From assembly GCF_012911895.1 (NCBI RefSeq), contig NZ_JAAXCV010000034.1, positions 434,001 through 498,000 on the forward strand: DNA of 64,000 nt, in the 5' to 3' direction. Position 1 is the stretch's first letter, and every line of letters starts with the position of its first letter. The position numbers and the translations under genes were made by a program. Of the stretch, positions 10,067-19,794 are shown in pieces. This DNA is from Bacillus sp. RO3 (lineage in GTDB: Bacteria; Bacillota; Bacilli; Bacillales; Bacillaceae_B). The notes beneath the pieces are model-generated. The model was not told where the DNA came from and ran no database searches. It saw nothing but the letters and a program-made list of their open reading frames with translations.

Positions 10067-11734
10067 ATGAAATTTGTAAAGAATGACCAAACCGCAGTAT
10101 TTGCCCTTGGCGGTTTAGGTGAAATCGGTAAAAACACATACGGCGTACAATTTCAAGATGAAATCATTCTGATCGATGCGGGTATCAAGTTCCCGGAAGA
10201 TGAGCTGCTCGGCATCGATTACGTTATTCCAGACTATACGTATCTGGTGAAAAATGCAGACAAGATTAAAGGTCTATTCGTCACACATGGACATGAGGAC
10301 CATATCGGTGGTATCCCATATTTACTCCGTGAACTAAACATCCCGATATACGGCGGGAAGCTTGCACTCGGCCTTATTAAGAACAAACTGGAAGAACACG
10401 GACTGTTAAGAAATGCGAAGTTAAATGTCATCAAGGAAGATGATATCATTAAATTCCGCAAAACATCCGTCACTTTCTTCAGAACGACACACAGCATTCC
10501 GGATTCATATGGAATCGTGGTAAAAACACCACCAGGTAATGTTGTACACACTGGAGACTTTAAGTTTGATTTCACACCGGTGGGTGAACCTGCGAATTTA
10601 ACCAAGATGGCTGAAATCGGAAAAGAAGGAGTTCTTTGTCTTCTATCTGATAGTACAAACGCTGAGGTGCCAAACTTTACAATGTCCGAACGCAAAGTCG
10701 GCGAAAGCATCAATGATATCTTCCGTAAAGTGGACGGTCGTGTTATATTCGCAACTTTTGCATCGAATATCCACCGTTTACAACAAGTGGTCGAAGCAGC
10801 TGTCTTCCATAATAGAAAAGTCGCTGTGTTTGGCCGCAGTATGGAAGCAGCCATTAACATCGGGCAAGAGTTAGGGTATATCAACGCACCGAAAGATACA
10901 TTCATTGAACATAACCAGATCAATCGCCTGCCGGCGAATGAAGTAGCCATCCTTTGTACAGGGTCCCAGGGTGAACCTATGGCGGCGTTATCAAGGATCG
11001 CAAATGGGACGCACCGTCAGATTCAGATTCAGCCGGGCGACACCGTTGTATTCTCTTCTTCGCCAATACCAGGGAATACAATCAGTGTAAACCGTACAAT
11101 CAACCTTCTGTATCGTGCAGGAGCGGAAGTCATTCACGGACCACTAAGTGATATTCATACATCTGGTCATGGCGGACAGCAGGAAATGAAGTTAATGCTT
11201 CGTTTAATGAACCCTACTTTCTTCATGCCGATTCATGGTGAATTCCGCATGCAGAAGATGCACGCACAGCTGGGCGTCGACTGTGGAGTGCAGCAAGAAA
11301 ACTGCTTCATCATGGACAACGGTGAAGTCCTTGCATTAAGCAATGACTCTGCACAGGTCGCAGGAAAAATTCCGTCTGGAAATGTTTATATTGACGGAAG
11401 CGGAATTGGTGATATTGGAAATATCGTTCTTCGAGACCGTCGCATCCTTTCTGAAGAAGGCTTGGTCATTGTCGTAGTAAGCATCGATATGAAAGATTTC
11501 AAGATCGCCTCAGGGCCAGATCTGATTTCAAGAGGTTTCGTATACATGCGTGAATCAGGGGATCTTATCAATGAAGCTCAAACAATCATTTCTAAACACC
11601 TGAACAAAGTTCTTGAAAGACGCACTTCACAATGGTCAGAAATCAAGAATGAAATCACTGATACACTGGCTCCATTCTTATATGAGAAGACAAAGCGCCG
11701 TCCAATGATTTTACCGATCATCATGGAAGTCTGA
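10067..11734 (+). CDS. rnjA: ribonuclease J1
   Basis: A bifunctional 5'-3' exo- and endoribonuclease central to mRNA turnover and 16S maturation. It has 555 residues from [21 protein letters not shown], the same length as the B. subtilis protein. The beta-lactamase fold carries the metal motif [10 protein letters not shown] (residues about 72-81) and [11 protein letters not shown]. The beta-CASP part carries [10 protein letters not shown], and [10 protein letters not shown] follows. The C-terminal domain begins after residue 450. An in-frame upstream extension to 10025 overlaps rpoY and is rejected. Confidence 0.96.
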   Translation: MKFVKNDQTAVFALGGLGEIGKNTYGVQFQDEIILIDAGIKFPEDELLGIDYVIPDYTYLVKNADKIKGLFVTHGHEDHIGGIPYLLRELNIPIYGGKLALGLIKNKLEEHGLLRNAKLNVIKEDDIIKFRKTSVTFFRTTHSIPDSYGIVVKTPPGNVVHTGDFKFDFTPVGEPANLTKMAEIGKEGVLCLLSDSTNAEVPNFTMSERKVGESINDIFRKVDGRVIFATFASNIHRLQQVVEAAVFHNRKVAVFGRSMEAAINIGQELGYINAPKDTFIEHNQINRLPANEVAILCTGSQGEPMAALSRIANGTHRQIQIQPGDTVVFSSSPIPGNTISVNRTINLLYRAGAEVIHGPLSDIHTSGHGGQQEMKLMLRLMNPTFFMPIHGEFRMQKMHAQLGVDCGVQQENCFIMDNGEVLALSNDSAQVAGKIPSGNVYIDGSGIGDIGNIVLRDRRILSEEGLVIVVVSIDMKDFKIASGPDLISRGFVYMRESGDLINEAQTIISKHLNKVLERRTSQWSEIKNEITDTLAPFLYEKTKRRPMILPIIMEV

Positions 11735-11780
11735 TCCCTGTCACACAACTGACAGTCACATTGGAATGCAGCGAATAAAG

Positions 11781-11812
11781 AAGAGGCTGACCACTGAGGT
11801 CAGCCTCTTTTC
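11781..11812. terminator. bidirectional terminator between rnjA and ktrC
   Basis: AAGAGGCTGACC and its complement form a 12-bp stem with a 5-base loop and a T run, lying between the stops of the convergent genes. Confidence 0.85.
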
Positions 11813-11817
11813 TATCA

Positions 11818-12477
11818 TTATAAGACTTTTTTTTCAAAACGATTGATATCCGTATCCGCTCCGATGACAATCAGGATATCTCCCTCGCGAATCTGTTCAT
11901 CGGCCTGTGGTGATACGATAATATCTTTCTGCCTTTTAATCGCCACAATGTTTATTCCAAATTGCGCCCGGATGTCCAGGTCGATTAATGAATTTCCACT
12001 CAGGTTATCATTTGCCACAATCTCTACGATGGAGTGTTCGTCGGAAAGCTCCAGGTAATCCAACACATTATTTGAAATGATATTATGGGCAATCCTCTTC
12101 CCCATATCGCGTTCCGGATGTACCACTTGGTTCGCTCCGATTTTCCTCAATACTTTTTCATGATAATCATTTTGAGCCTTTACAGTAATATTCTTTACTC
12201 CGATTTCTTTCATCATCAAGGTAGTCAAAATACTGGATTGGATATCGTCCCCGATTGCCACGATGACGTGATCGAAATTTCTGATTCCCAAGCTTTTCAA
12301 AACGGATTCATCTGTTGAATCAGCTACAACTGCATGAGACGCGATGGAAGAGAATTCATTCACTTTGTCTTCATCCTGATCAATCGCCATGACTTCCATT
12401 CCCTGCTCTGATAGCGATCTGACAATACTCCCTCCAAACCGCCCCAATCCAACTACCACAAACTCTTTTTTCACCAT
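11818..12477 (-). CDS. ktrC: K+ uptake regulatory subunit KtrC
   Basis: The cytoplasmic RCK gating ring of the KtrCD potassium transporter (YkqB). It has 219 residues. The N-terminal Rossmann RCK_N domain carries GLGRFGGS at about residues 10-17 and an acidic end of strand 2 (AIDQDEDKV), binding ATP/ADP. The C-terminal RCK_C (TrkA_C) domain begins near residue 138 and in the family binds c-di-AMP, which closes the channel. Start: ATG at 12475-12477 after GGGGGA, with a GTG next to it. The KtrD membrane partner is not in this window, as in B. subtilis. Confidence 0.92.
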   Translation of the reverse strand: MVKKEFVVVGLGRFGGSIVRSLSEQGMEVMAIDQDEDKVNEFSSIASHAVVADSTDESVLKSLGIRNFDHVIVAIGDDIQSSILTTLMMKEIGVKNITVKAQNDYHEKVLRKIGANQVVHPERDMGKRIAHNIISNNVLDYLELSDEHSIVEIVANDNLSGNSLIDLDIRAQFGINIVAIKRQKDIIVSPQADEQIREGDILIVIGADTDINRFEKKVL

Positions 12478-12590
12478 GCATCCCCCTCGCATTCTCTCTA
12501 TCCCTTATTTTAGCATAAAAAAAAGGAGAAAATGAAATTTCCCCCTGTTGTAAACAGTATAAAATTTTAAGTGATGGTAATACCCGAAGA

Positions 12591-13604
12591 TCACTTCTTC
12601 CCTTTCACATAATCAGCATCGAATAGAAACAGCCTCATTAGCAGATAAAGTGATGGAATCAATAATAATAAACCTGCAATGAAAACAATCACAAGTGCCA
12701 TCCCCATCGTTGGATTGGTCACACTGGATTCAATCGTTATAAACGGCTTAAGAATATAAGGAAGGTGAGATGCCCCGTATCCAAAGAAAGCAAAAAAGAA
12801 TTGCAACATGACGAAGATAAAGGCGGTTCCGAAATTCTTACGCATGTAAATCAAGAGAGAAGCCCCAAAGAAGCACAGGAGTGATAATCCAAACATCCAC
12901 CAAATGTCGATAGCACTTGTAAAATGCTCTGGATTATGCTCTCTTAAAGACACAAACACCACTAGACTTGCAAGGATGGTGGGTGGACTCCAAAACAAAG
13001 AAAATGTCCTTAGTTCTTCCCTGGAATCTTGGTCTCCCGCCCTGTCAGCATAATAGGTCAAAAACGTCGCACTTATGAAAAGTACGGAAACGATGGAAAG
13101 GGACACGACACTCCAAGAATAAGGGCTTGTAAACAGTTCCTTAGCCAGAAAAATGACTTTATCTCCCTGTTCCACCAAAAATCCACCTTCTGAAATCGTC
13201 AGTGCCGTAGATAAGGAAGCAGGAATCAATAACCCCGTAGCACCGTATAAAAATAAGTATACGATATTATCCTTGGAACCGTAATTTCCGAAAGCATAAA
13301 AGCTCCCTCTTATGGCGAGCAATATGATGGCAATACTTCCCGGCAGCAATAATGCTGTTCCATAATAATAAGCTGTGTCAGGAAAGAACCCGACAAGCCC
13401 GACAAAGAAGAAAACAAAAAAGACATTCGTTACTTCCCAAACAGGAGAAAGATATCGACTGATTAACACGTTCAATGTATGTTCTTTCCCCTTCATTCTC
13501 CCATAAAAGGCGAAGAACCCTGCTCCAAAATCAATCGAAGCTACTATAAGGTAACCATAAAGGAAAATCCACAATACGGTGATCCCCACTATTTCCAAAC
13601 TCAT
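12591..13604 (-). CDS. ythB: cytochrome bd-type quinol oxidase subunit II
   Basis: The CydB-family integral membrane subunit, 337 residues from MSLEIVGITVLW, with eight or nine hydrophobic segments. The N-terminal SIDFGAG and RYLSPVWEVTN motifs are characteristic. Sequence and length are closest to the YthB/CioB group. GAGGGAGG lies about 8 bases upstream of this start; the frame stays open 13 codons upstream without a better site. It follows ythA by 71 bases and together they form the oxidase. Confidence 0.88.
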   Translation of the reverse strand: MSLEIVGITVLWIFLYGYLIVASIDFGAGFFAFYGRMKGKEHTLNVLISRYLSPVWEVTNVFFVFFFVGLVGFFPDTAYYYGTALLLPGSIAIILLAIRGSFYAFGNYGSKDNIVYLFLYGATGLLIPASLSTALTISEGGFLVEQGDKVIFLAKELFTSPYSWSVVSLSIVSVLFISATFLTYYADRAGDQDSREELRTFSLFWSPPTILASLVVFVSLREHNPEHFTSAIDIWWMFGLSLLCFFGASLLIYMRKNFGTAFIFVMLQFFFAFFGYGASHLPYILKPFITIESSVTNPTMGMALVIVFIAGLLLLIPSLYLLMRLFLFDADYVKGKK

Positions 13605-13675
13605 ACCGATTCCTCCCTCAAGCTTGAAGCTCCTTCCCTTCATTCACCATGACAGAAGGAGCACAGTTGAATCTT

Positions 13676-15013
13676 TTAACTCGCTTTCTTAGGAAAACGC
13701 TGTTCTAATTCAGCCTCTGCAGGCTTATTTTTAAACATTTTAATCAGCACGACAACACATAAAACACCAAGGAGGATATAAAGACATACAAACAAAGCAA
13801 AGGTCAATCCTACTCCATCCGCTTTCGTGGCTGCATCTGCGACTTTCATATACCCTCTGAGAATCCAAGGCTGACGGCCGACCTCTGCATAAATCCAACC
13901 AAATTCAATCGCCAGCATCGACAGTGGGCCACTCGCAACAATGCCCCATAACAACGGTTTATTCCATTCATTCCGCTTCTTCCACTTCCAGAACAAAATA
14001 AACGCTGCTGAAATAAAGATACTGTACATTCCGATTGATACCATCAAATCAAACATGTAATGGACCCATAAAGGGGGGCGCTCATCTTCAGGAAATTCAT
14101 TCAACCCTATAACCTCTGTCTCAAAAGAACTCCCTGCCAGAAAACTTAAGAATCCAGGCAAGCGTATTTCATTATGAACTTCATTATTCTCATCCAGGGT
14201 TCCGAATAAGATCAAATCGGCATTCTTTTCAGTTTCGAAATGCCACTCAGCAGCCGCCAATTTTTCCGGCTGATGCTCTGCTAAAAACTTGGCCGACAAA
14301 TCTCCTGCCAGAGCAGTGGCAAAGGCGAAGATCAATGCTGAAACCATGGACAAGCGCAGGGCTTTTTTATGGTACTCGCCTCCTTTTTTACGAAGGATGG
14401 CGAAAGCTGTAATCGCTGCAAGCACTAGTGCCGATGTTAAATATGCAGTCGTCAGCACATGGAACACTTTCGTTGGCGTAGCTGGATTCAACATGGCAGC
14501 AATGGGGTCGATATTAATCGCCTTCCCATTCTCCAACTCAAACCCTTGTGGAGTGTTCATAAAGGCATTCACCGTTGTAATGAACAGTGCAGACGCCGAA
14601 GAACCGATCATAACCGGTATGGTCAAAAGCCAGTGAGTCCACTTATTTTTAAAGCGATCCCACGTATAAAGGTAAATACCTAAAAAGATAGCTTCAAAGA
14701 AAAACGCAAAAGTTTCCATGAATAAAGGAAGGGCGATCACTTGTCCAGCCACCTGCATAAATGAAGGCCACAATAAAGATAGCTGCAGACCTATGGCCGT
14801 ACCCGTAACCACTCCCACCGCAACCGTAATCGTAAAGCCCCTTGCCCATCTCCTTGCGAGCAACAGATAATGAGGATCATTTCGTTTGATTCCCATGAAT
14901 TCAGCAATGGAAATCATGATCGGCACCCCCACACCAATCGTTGCAAAAATAATATGGAATGCAAGAGTTGTCGACGTGAGCATTCGACTCAACATCACAC
15001 CATCTAATACCAT
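13676..15013 (-). CDS. ythA: cytochrome bd-type quinol oxidase subunit I
   Basis: The CydA-family subunit that oxidises quinol and carries the hemes, 445 residues. Visible signatures are the N-terminal TTLAFHIIFATIGVGVPI, His residues in the membrane segments, and the GRQPW motif (EVGRQPWILRGYMK) near residue 375. It has a short Q-loop as in the YthA/CioA (cyanide-insensitive-like) group. Start ATG follows GGGGGAG. The Rex operator upstream predicts induction when NADH/NAD+ rises, that is at low oxygen. In B. subtilis the homologous pair is not at this locus. Confidence 0.9.
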   Translation of the reverse strand: MVLDGVMLSRMLTSTTLAFHIIFATIGVGVPIMISIAEFMGIKRNDPHYLLLARRWARGFTITVAVGVVTGTAIGLQLSLLWPSFMQVAGQVIALPLFMETFAFFFEAIFLGIYLYTWDRFKNKWTHWLLTIPVMIGSSASALFITTVNAFMNTPQGFELENGKAINIDPIAAMLNPATPTKVFHVLTTAYLTSALVLAAITAFAILRKKGGEYHKKALRLSMVSALIFAFATALAGDLSAKFLAEHQPEKLAAAEWHFETEKNADLILFGTLDENNEVHNEIRLPGFLSFLAGSSFETEVIGLNEFPEDERPPLWVHYMFDLMVSIGMYSIFISAAFILFWKWKKRNEWNKPLLWGIVASGPLSMLAIEFGWIYAEVGRQPWILRGYMKVADAATKADGVGLTFALFVCLYILLGVLCVVVLIKMFKNKPAEAELEQRFPKKAS

Positions 15014-15079
15014 ACAATACTCCCCCTACTAATCTACTTCTACTAAACATGTCTTCCTTCTGTTTATCACTTATTGTTC

Positions 15080-15119
15080 AGTATAAAACCTTTCGATAAG
15101 TTTGTGATATATTGAACAT
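15080..15119 (-). promoter_or_regulatory. ythAB promoter region with degenerate second Rex-like site
   Basis: TATACT (minus strand, 15080-15085) is a good -10. The -35 position falls in 15102-15107, where TCACAA forms one perfect half of a second Rex-type palindrome whose other half is degenerate. RNA polymerase and Rex would compete here. Confidence 0.45.
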
Positions 15120-15126
15120 GAATATT

Positions 15127-15144
15127 TTGTGACATTTTTCACAA
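15127..15144. promoter_or_regulatory. Rex operator
   Basis: TTGTGA-N6-TCACAA, an exact match to the palindromic core of the redox-sensing repressor Rex (TTGTGAAN4TTCACAA type), 114 bases upstream of ythA. Rex leaves this site when NADH binds, so the bd oxidase would be derepressed under oxygen limitation. Confidence 0.85.
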
Positions 15145-15373
15145 ACATTGGTTCGTCTTTTATTTTAGATTTTTTTTGTGTTTTTGACAATGATGTTGCT
15201 TAGGAGCTTAGAGGAGTGAATCAAAATGGGGTGTATATTCACCTTTCTGAACGAGTGAGAATATCCTTTTGAAAGATACGTTTGCCATGACAACGTTCCA
15301 TCTATCAAGCGTTTGTTGACATTCGAATTGTCCATGAGAATTCCGCGACAAAAAAACCCTTTCTCCATTCAAA

Positions 15374-15401
15374 AAGACCCCACACCTATGTGCAGGGTCT
15401 T
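15374..15401 (-). terminator. terminator of the ABC exporter operon
   Basis: AAGACCC/GGGTCTT with an inner CACA/TGTG pairing, followed on the minus strand by TTTTTG, 9 bases after the stop at 15411. The remaining 15145-15373 stretch contains no gene I can support. Confidence 0.8.
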
Positions 15402-15410
15402 CAATAATTC

Positions 15411-17234
15411 CTACATTGCATCAAGCATCCTGAACTGCGATTTAACCAATTCATAGTACTCACCCTGATGCTCCATCAGTTCATCGTGGTTACCGGACTC
15501 TTTGATTCTCCCATTTTCCAGTACAAAGATATTGTCCGATTCACGGATTGTTGACAGGCGGTGGGCGATAATGATCGCAGTCCGTCCGTTCAGGAGTTTT
15601 TTCAGTGCGCTTTGGATTTTGACTTCTGTTTCCGTATCAATGGATGCTGTCGCTTCATCCAAAATGATGATGCGTGGATTCGCGAGGAGAGCCCGTGCAA
15701 AGGACAATAATTGTCTTTCCCCGACGGATAATACATTCCCACGCTCTTCCACTTCGGTTTCGTATCCGTTAGATAGCTTTTCGATGAATTCGTTAGCTCC
15801 GATCGCTTCTGCAGCTCTCTTGACCTCATCATCTGAAGCATCCGGCCTCCCAAAGCGTATATTGTCCATAATCGACCCTGAGAAGATGAAGGTATCCTGA
15901 AGGACGATACTGATTTGGCTTCGTATGCTTGAAACCGATGCGTCTCTCAGATTCACACCGTCAATTTTCACTTCTCCTTTCGTAGGATCGTAAAACCGGC
16001 TGATCAGATTGGCAATCGTGGTTTTACCAGATCCTGTGTGGCCGACTAAGGCGACGGTCTGGCCCGCCTTCATTTCCAGATGAATATTTTGCAGTGCTTT
16101 TCGTTTGTCGTCATAGGAAAATTCAACATTCTCAAATTGGATTCTCCCTTTGATAGCTGTCAGGTTCACGGCGTCGGATTTTTCATTTACAATCGGCTGT
16201 TCATCGAGGAATTCAAAGATACGCTCTGATGAAGCCATTCCGATTAAGAGTTGATTATATACCTGGCCAAGTCTTGAAATGGGTTCCCAGAACATGCCCA
16301 GATAAAAAGCAAATGAAACGAATTCTCCTAATTGCAAAGAGCCTCCTTGGATGAGATGGGCACCGTACCAGATAAGTACGGCTGTTCCGATGGCATTGGT
16401 TAACTCCACCAGCGGGCGGAACATCGCATTTTTCTTCGTGGCTGTTCTCCAGCTATCGAAGTTTTCTGTGTTCACCCCGTCGAAGAAAGCCATATTTTCT
16501 TTTTCTTGTGTGAAGGATTGTGTCACCCGAATCCCCTGGATGCTCTCATTCAAATGGGAGTTCAGTTTAGATTGCTTAAGTCGGACCATTTGCCATGATC
16601 TGCGAATGTTCTTTCGTAAACTTGTGGATATAAAGAACATGATCGGCAGGATCACCATGACGGCAAGTGTCAACTCAGGACTCAATGTAAAGAGTATAAC
16701 CATGATTCCAATGAGGAGGATGATATCCATCAACAGATTGATTACTCCGTTGGTGAAAAGCTCCTGCAGGGAGTTGATATCATTCATGATCCGGACTAGT
16801 ATCGACCCGGCTGATCTCTGATCAAAGAAACGATGGGACAGCCATTGAACATGACTGAATAGATGTTTCCTCAAGTCATATATGACCCCCTGCCCCAATT
16901 GGTTCATCCATCTGATCCTCAGTACATTGGCCACGTAGTTCAATACGTATAGTCCTGCGATGACCCCAACCAATATATACAATAAGTCGGCGTCCTTCTG
17001 CCTGATCGCTTTATCCAGAGTATAGACCCCAATCAGGATGGGTACGATTAAGCGGACTGCAGTTGTAATCAGGACAGTCATGATGGAAAGGGGCAGGAGT
17101 TTTTTCGAATACGGTTTCAAATAGGTTAACAGGCGATAAAGTTGCTCCCAGTTGAACGGCTTATCGATGACCTGATCTGTAGAATAATGGAATCTGCTCA
17201 GCACACTTTTGTTCACTTTGTTTCTCTTACTCAA
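15411..17234 (-). CDS. yknV: heterodimeric ABC exporter, subunit with canonical Walker B (YknV-like)
   Basis: A type IV half-transporter, 607 residues: six transmembrane segments (about 45-340) then a nucleotide-binding domain. Walker A is GHTGSGKTT, Walker B is IIILDEATASID with the catalytic Glu present, and the H-loop His is in IIAHRLST. The signature is LSVGERQ instead of LSGGQ. That pattern pairs with the aberrant Walker B of its partner, so one of the two ATP sites is degenerate, as in BmrCD, LmrCD and TM287/288. B. subtilis yknUV sits in the same genomic neighbourhood. Substrate unknown. Confidence 0.88.
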   Translation of the reverse strand: MSKRNKVNKSVLSRFHYSTDQVIDKPFNWEQLYRLLTYLKPYSKKLLPLSIMTVLITTAVRLIVPILIGVYTLDKAIRQKDADLLYILVGVIAGLYVLNYVANVLRIRWMNQLGQGVIYDLRKHLFSHVQWLSHRFFDQRSAGSILVRIMNDINSLQELFTNGVINLLMDIILLIGIMVILFTLSPELTLAVMVILPIMFFISTSLRKNIRRSWQMVRLKQSKLNSHLNESIQGIRVTQSFTQEKENMAFFDGVNTENFDSWRTATKKNAMFRPLVELTNAIGTAVLIWYGAHLIQGGSLQLGEFVSFAFYLGMFWEPISRLGQVYNQLLIGMASSERIFEFLDEQPIVNEKSDAVNLTAIKGRIQFENVEFSYDDKRKALQNIHLEMKAGQTVALVGHTGSGKTTIANLISRFYDPTKGEVKIDGVNLRDASVSSIRSQISIVLQDTFIFSGSIMDNIRFGRPDASDDEVKRAAEAIGANEFIEKLSNGYETEVEERGNVLSVGERQLLSFARALLANPRIIILDEATASIDTETEVKIQSALKKLLNGRTAIIIAHRLSTIRESDNIFVLENGRIKESGNHDELMEHQGEYYELVKSQFRMLDAM

Positions 17235-17244
17235 ATCCTATCAC

Positions 17245-19002
17245 CTACCCTTCCTGAGTTTGTAGTATTTTTTTCTGATCCTTATATTGAATGTCGTAGA
17301 TTCGTTGATAAGGTCCATTGTTTCTCAATAAGAAGTTATGAACCCCCCTCTCTACGATTTTTCCATTTTCGAGTACGAGGATTTCATCCGCATGCTTAAG
17401 GGATGAGATCCTGTGTGCGATGATGAACGTTGTACGATCCGACATAACTTCCTTAAGCGCTTTCTGAATCCTGAATTCTGTCTCCATGTCAACGGCGCTT
17501 GTAGCATCATCAAGGATCAGGATCGATGGGTTTGTACAAATGGCTCTTGCTATGGCAATACGTTGTTTCTGACCGCCTGAAAGACCTAGTCCCCTCTCCC
17601 CCAGTCTGGTGTCATAGCCATCAGGCAAATCTTTAATGAAATCATGTGCCTGAGCCCGTTTAGCAGCTTCAATGATTTCATCCATAGTGGCTTCCGGCCT
17701 GCCATACGAAATATTGGCTCTGATGGTTGATGAGAATAAGAATGACTCCTGAAGTACAAAACCAATATTTTTCCGAAGTGACTTTAAAGAGTAATCTTTC
17801 AGATCTCTTCCATCAATGAGAATCTCTCCTTCTTCAGGTTCATAGAAACGGGTGATCAGCTGGGTGATACTCGTTTTACCCGACCCCGTACCACCGATCA
17901 ACCCGATGACCTTACCAGGCTCTGCTTTAAAGGAGATATCCTCAAGAGCTGCCTCATCATGAACTGTGTAATTCAAGGAAACATGCTTAAATTCGACTTT
18001 TCCTTTCATTCGATCGAGATGAAGGACATGTTCATGGTCTTTTATGTCTTCGTCCACTTCAAGGATTTCAAGCAAACGCTCTCCTGAAGCTTTTGATTGG
18101 GAAAACAGGTTGATGGTAAATCCCAGGTTCATGATCGGCCAGATGATATACCATACTAAACTGTAAAAGGCAACAAGCTCTCCAGGTTGAAGATTGCCGT
18201 TCATCACCAGGTAACCGCCGTATGCCAGGAGAGTCACCACGCTAATATTCCCAAGGAACTCCATAAGAGGAAAATACTTTGCCCATATGTCAGATGTGAA
18301 TAAATATTTATCTTTATAGTCACCATTCGATTGATTGAATTTATTGATTTGATAATCTTCTCTTGATAAAGATTTAACCGTATTGATACCGGAAATATTC
18401 TCTTGTACATTTGTATTCAATTTTCCGAAAGACTTACGGATGCCCCTGAAAGCAGGATGGACTGCTTTATCAAATTTATATACCGCCACCGCGAGAAAGG
18501 GCAGGGAAATGAGGGTGACAAACGTCAGCTGAGGCGAATAATAGAACATGACCCCGAAGCTTACGCTGACTAGCAGGAAAAAACGAAGCAATTCGGAAAA
18601 ACCGAAAGATAAAAAGAAACGGAATGCTTCTACATCCGCCGTCAGCCGGGACATTAGATCCCCTGTTTTAGCGTTATCGTAATAACTGAATGGAAGAAAT
18701 TGCAGTTTTTCATAAAGTTCGTTCCTCAACCGGTATACAGAAGTGATGCCAAATAAATCTCCATTATATTGTTGTATGAAGGTGGCAACACCTTTTACAA
18801 TCATGATACCGATAAATCCAAATGCTAAGTAAGGTATCCACCGGTAGTTCCCTTCAAGAATTACATCATCGATGGTGACTTGAAGGATCACAGGATATAC
18901 CACAGTGATTCCCGTAACAAAAATCAAGAAAATCATTGAAATGATAAAATGCCTCTTATATGGCCAATAAAAAGATTTCAATTTTTTAAATGTATCCATC
19001 AT
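17245..19002 (-). CDS. yknU: heterodimeric ABC exporter, subunit with Asp in place of catalytic Glu (YknU-like)
   Basis: The partner half-transporter, 585 residues, same length as B. subtilis YknU. Six transmembrane segments are followed by an NBD with Walker A GGTGSGKTS and a fully canonical signature LSGGQKQR. Walker B, however, reads ILILDDATSAVD: the catalytic Glu is Asp. It therefore supplies the Walker side of the non-hydrolysing site and the good signature for the active site. The start is the first of two adjacent ATGs after GGGAGAGAA. It lies 10 bases upstream of yknV. Confidence 0.88.
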   Translation of the reverse strand: MMDTFKKLKSFYWPYKRHFIISMIFLIFVTGITVVYPVILQVTIDDVILEGNYRWIPYLAFGFIGIMIVKGVATFIQQYNGDLFGITSVYRLRNELYEKLQFLPFSYYDNAKTGDLMSRLTADVEAFRFFLSFGFSELLRFFLLVSVSFGVMFYYSPQLTFVTLISLPFLAVAVYKFDKAVHPAFRGIRKSFGKLNTNVQENISGINTVKSLSREDYQINKFNQSNGDYKDKYLFTSDIWAKYFPLMEFLGNISVVTLLAYGGYLVMNGNLQPGELVAFYSLVWYIIWPIMNLGFTINLFSQSKASGERLLEILEVDEDIKDHEHVLHLDRMKGKVEFKHVSLNYTVHDEAALEDISFKAEPGKVIGLIGGTGSGKTSITQLITRFYEPEEGEILIDGRDLKDYSLKSLRKNIGFVLQESFLFSSTIRANISYGRPEATMDEIIEAAKRAQAHDFIKDLPDGYDTRLGERGLGLSGGQKQRIAIARAICTNPSILILDDATSAVDMETEFRIQKALKEVMSDRTTFIIAHRISSLKHADEILVLENGKIVERGVHNFLLRNNGPYQRIYDIQYKDQKKILQTQEG

Positions 19003-19160
19003 TTCTCTCCCTTCATAGGTATCTTTAAAAAACAACGTATTACTAAATATATCGGGTTTCGAAATATTTATCTACCCTTTTTTTAGAATTTTTTACTTTT
19101 TTATGAATTCTCCTTCTAATCATATTATTCTTATTTATTGTATAGAGAAGACCATAAAAA

Positions 19161-19183
19161 AAGATCGGTCCATTGACCGATCT
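19161..19183 (-). terminator. terminator of the first ykuV copy
   Basis: AGATCGGTC-CATT-GACCGATCT stem-loop with a run of seven T on the minus strand, 23 bases after the ykuV stop. Confidence 0.85.
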
Positions 19184-19206
19184 CTATTCCATCATTCGTA
19201 TGGATA

Positions 19207-19662
19207 TTATTCGCTTTTTTCCAACTCGTCCAATACACGATTCACACGTTTCTCAAGCATCTTCATACCACTGCCACCCGCTTGGAAGTGACGAAGGTTT
19301 CCATCTTTATCAAATACATAGTAGGCAGGAACGTATTGATTTTCAAACGCATCTGTTAATTTATGTTCACTGTCTACAAAGATAGGCTGAGAGATATCAT
19401 GTTCAGCTGCAACCTTCTTTATTTCGTCCATGTTCAAGTCATCTTCAGAACGCGGCATATGGACGGCCATCACGTTCAATTTATCGCTGTATCGATCACG
19501 GAATTCATTTACTTGGGGCATGGCTTCCTTACAAAGGTGGCATGAGATTGACCAGAAGTGAATTAGCGTCGGTTTCTCTCCCACCAGGTCTCCCTTTGTG
19601 ACTTCTCCATTTAACCATTCTGTAGCACCAGTCAATTCAGGCATCGGTTCACGAAGCTTCAT
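19207..19662 (-). CDS. ykuV: thioredoxin-like thiol:disulfide protein YkuV (copy 1)
   Basis: A 151-residue TlpA/ResA-like thioredoxin-fold protein without a signal peptide, so cytoplasmic. The active site is CHLC (SISCHLCKEAMP, residues about 40-44), followed by a cis-Pro in YVPAYYVF. B. subtilis YkuV is the close relative and is a dithiol reductase or oxidase. It lies downstream of ykuU but separated by a terminator, so it probably has its own promoter. A second copy (41081-41527) is present 21 kb away. Confidence 0.92.
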   Translation of the reverse strand: MKLREPMPELTGATEWLNGEVTKGDLVGEKPTLIHFWSISCHLCKEAMPQVNEFRDRYSDKLNVMAVHMPRSEDDLNMDEIKKVAAEHDISQPIFVDSEHKLTDAFENQYVPAYYVFDKDGNLRHFQAGGSGMKMLEKRVNRVLDELEKSE

Positions 19663-19754
19663 ATATATAGCCTCCTTAAATTATCATTTGCTTCCAATAT
19701 TATTTGTAACAGGTTGAACGAGTATTACTCCAATTCAACATTTCATGATAAGAA

Positions 19755-19781
19755 AAAGGCCTAACAAACGGTTAGGCCTTT
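19755..19781 (-). terminator. terminator of ykuU
   Basis: AAAGGCCTAAC and its complement close a 5-base loop; T-rich flanks; 13 bases after the ykuU stop. Confidence 0.85.
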
Positions 19782-19794
19782 ATTCATTTGGAAC

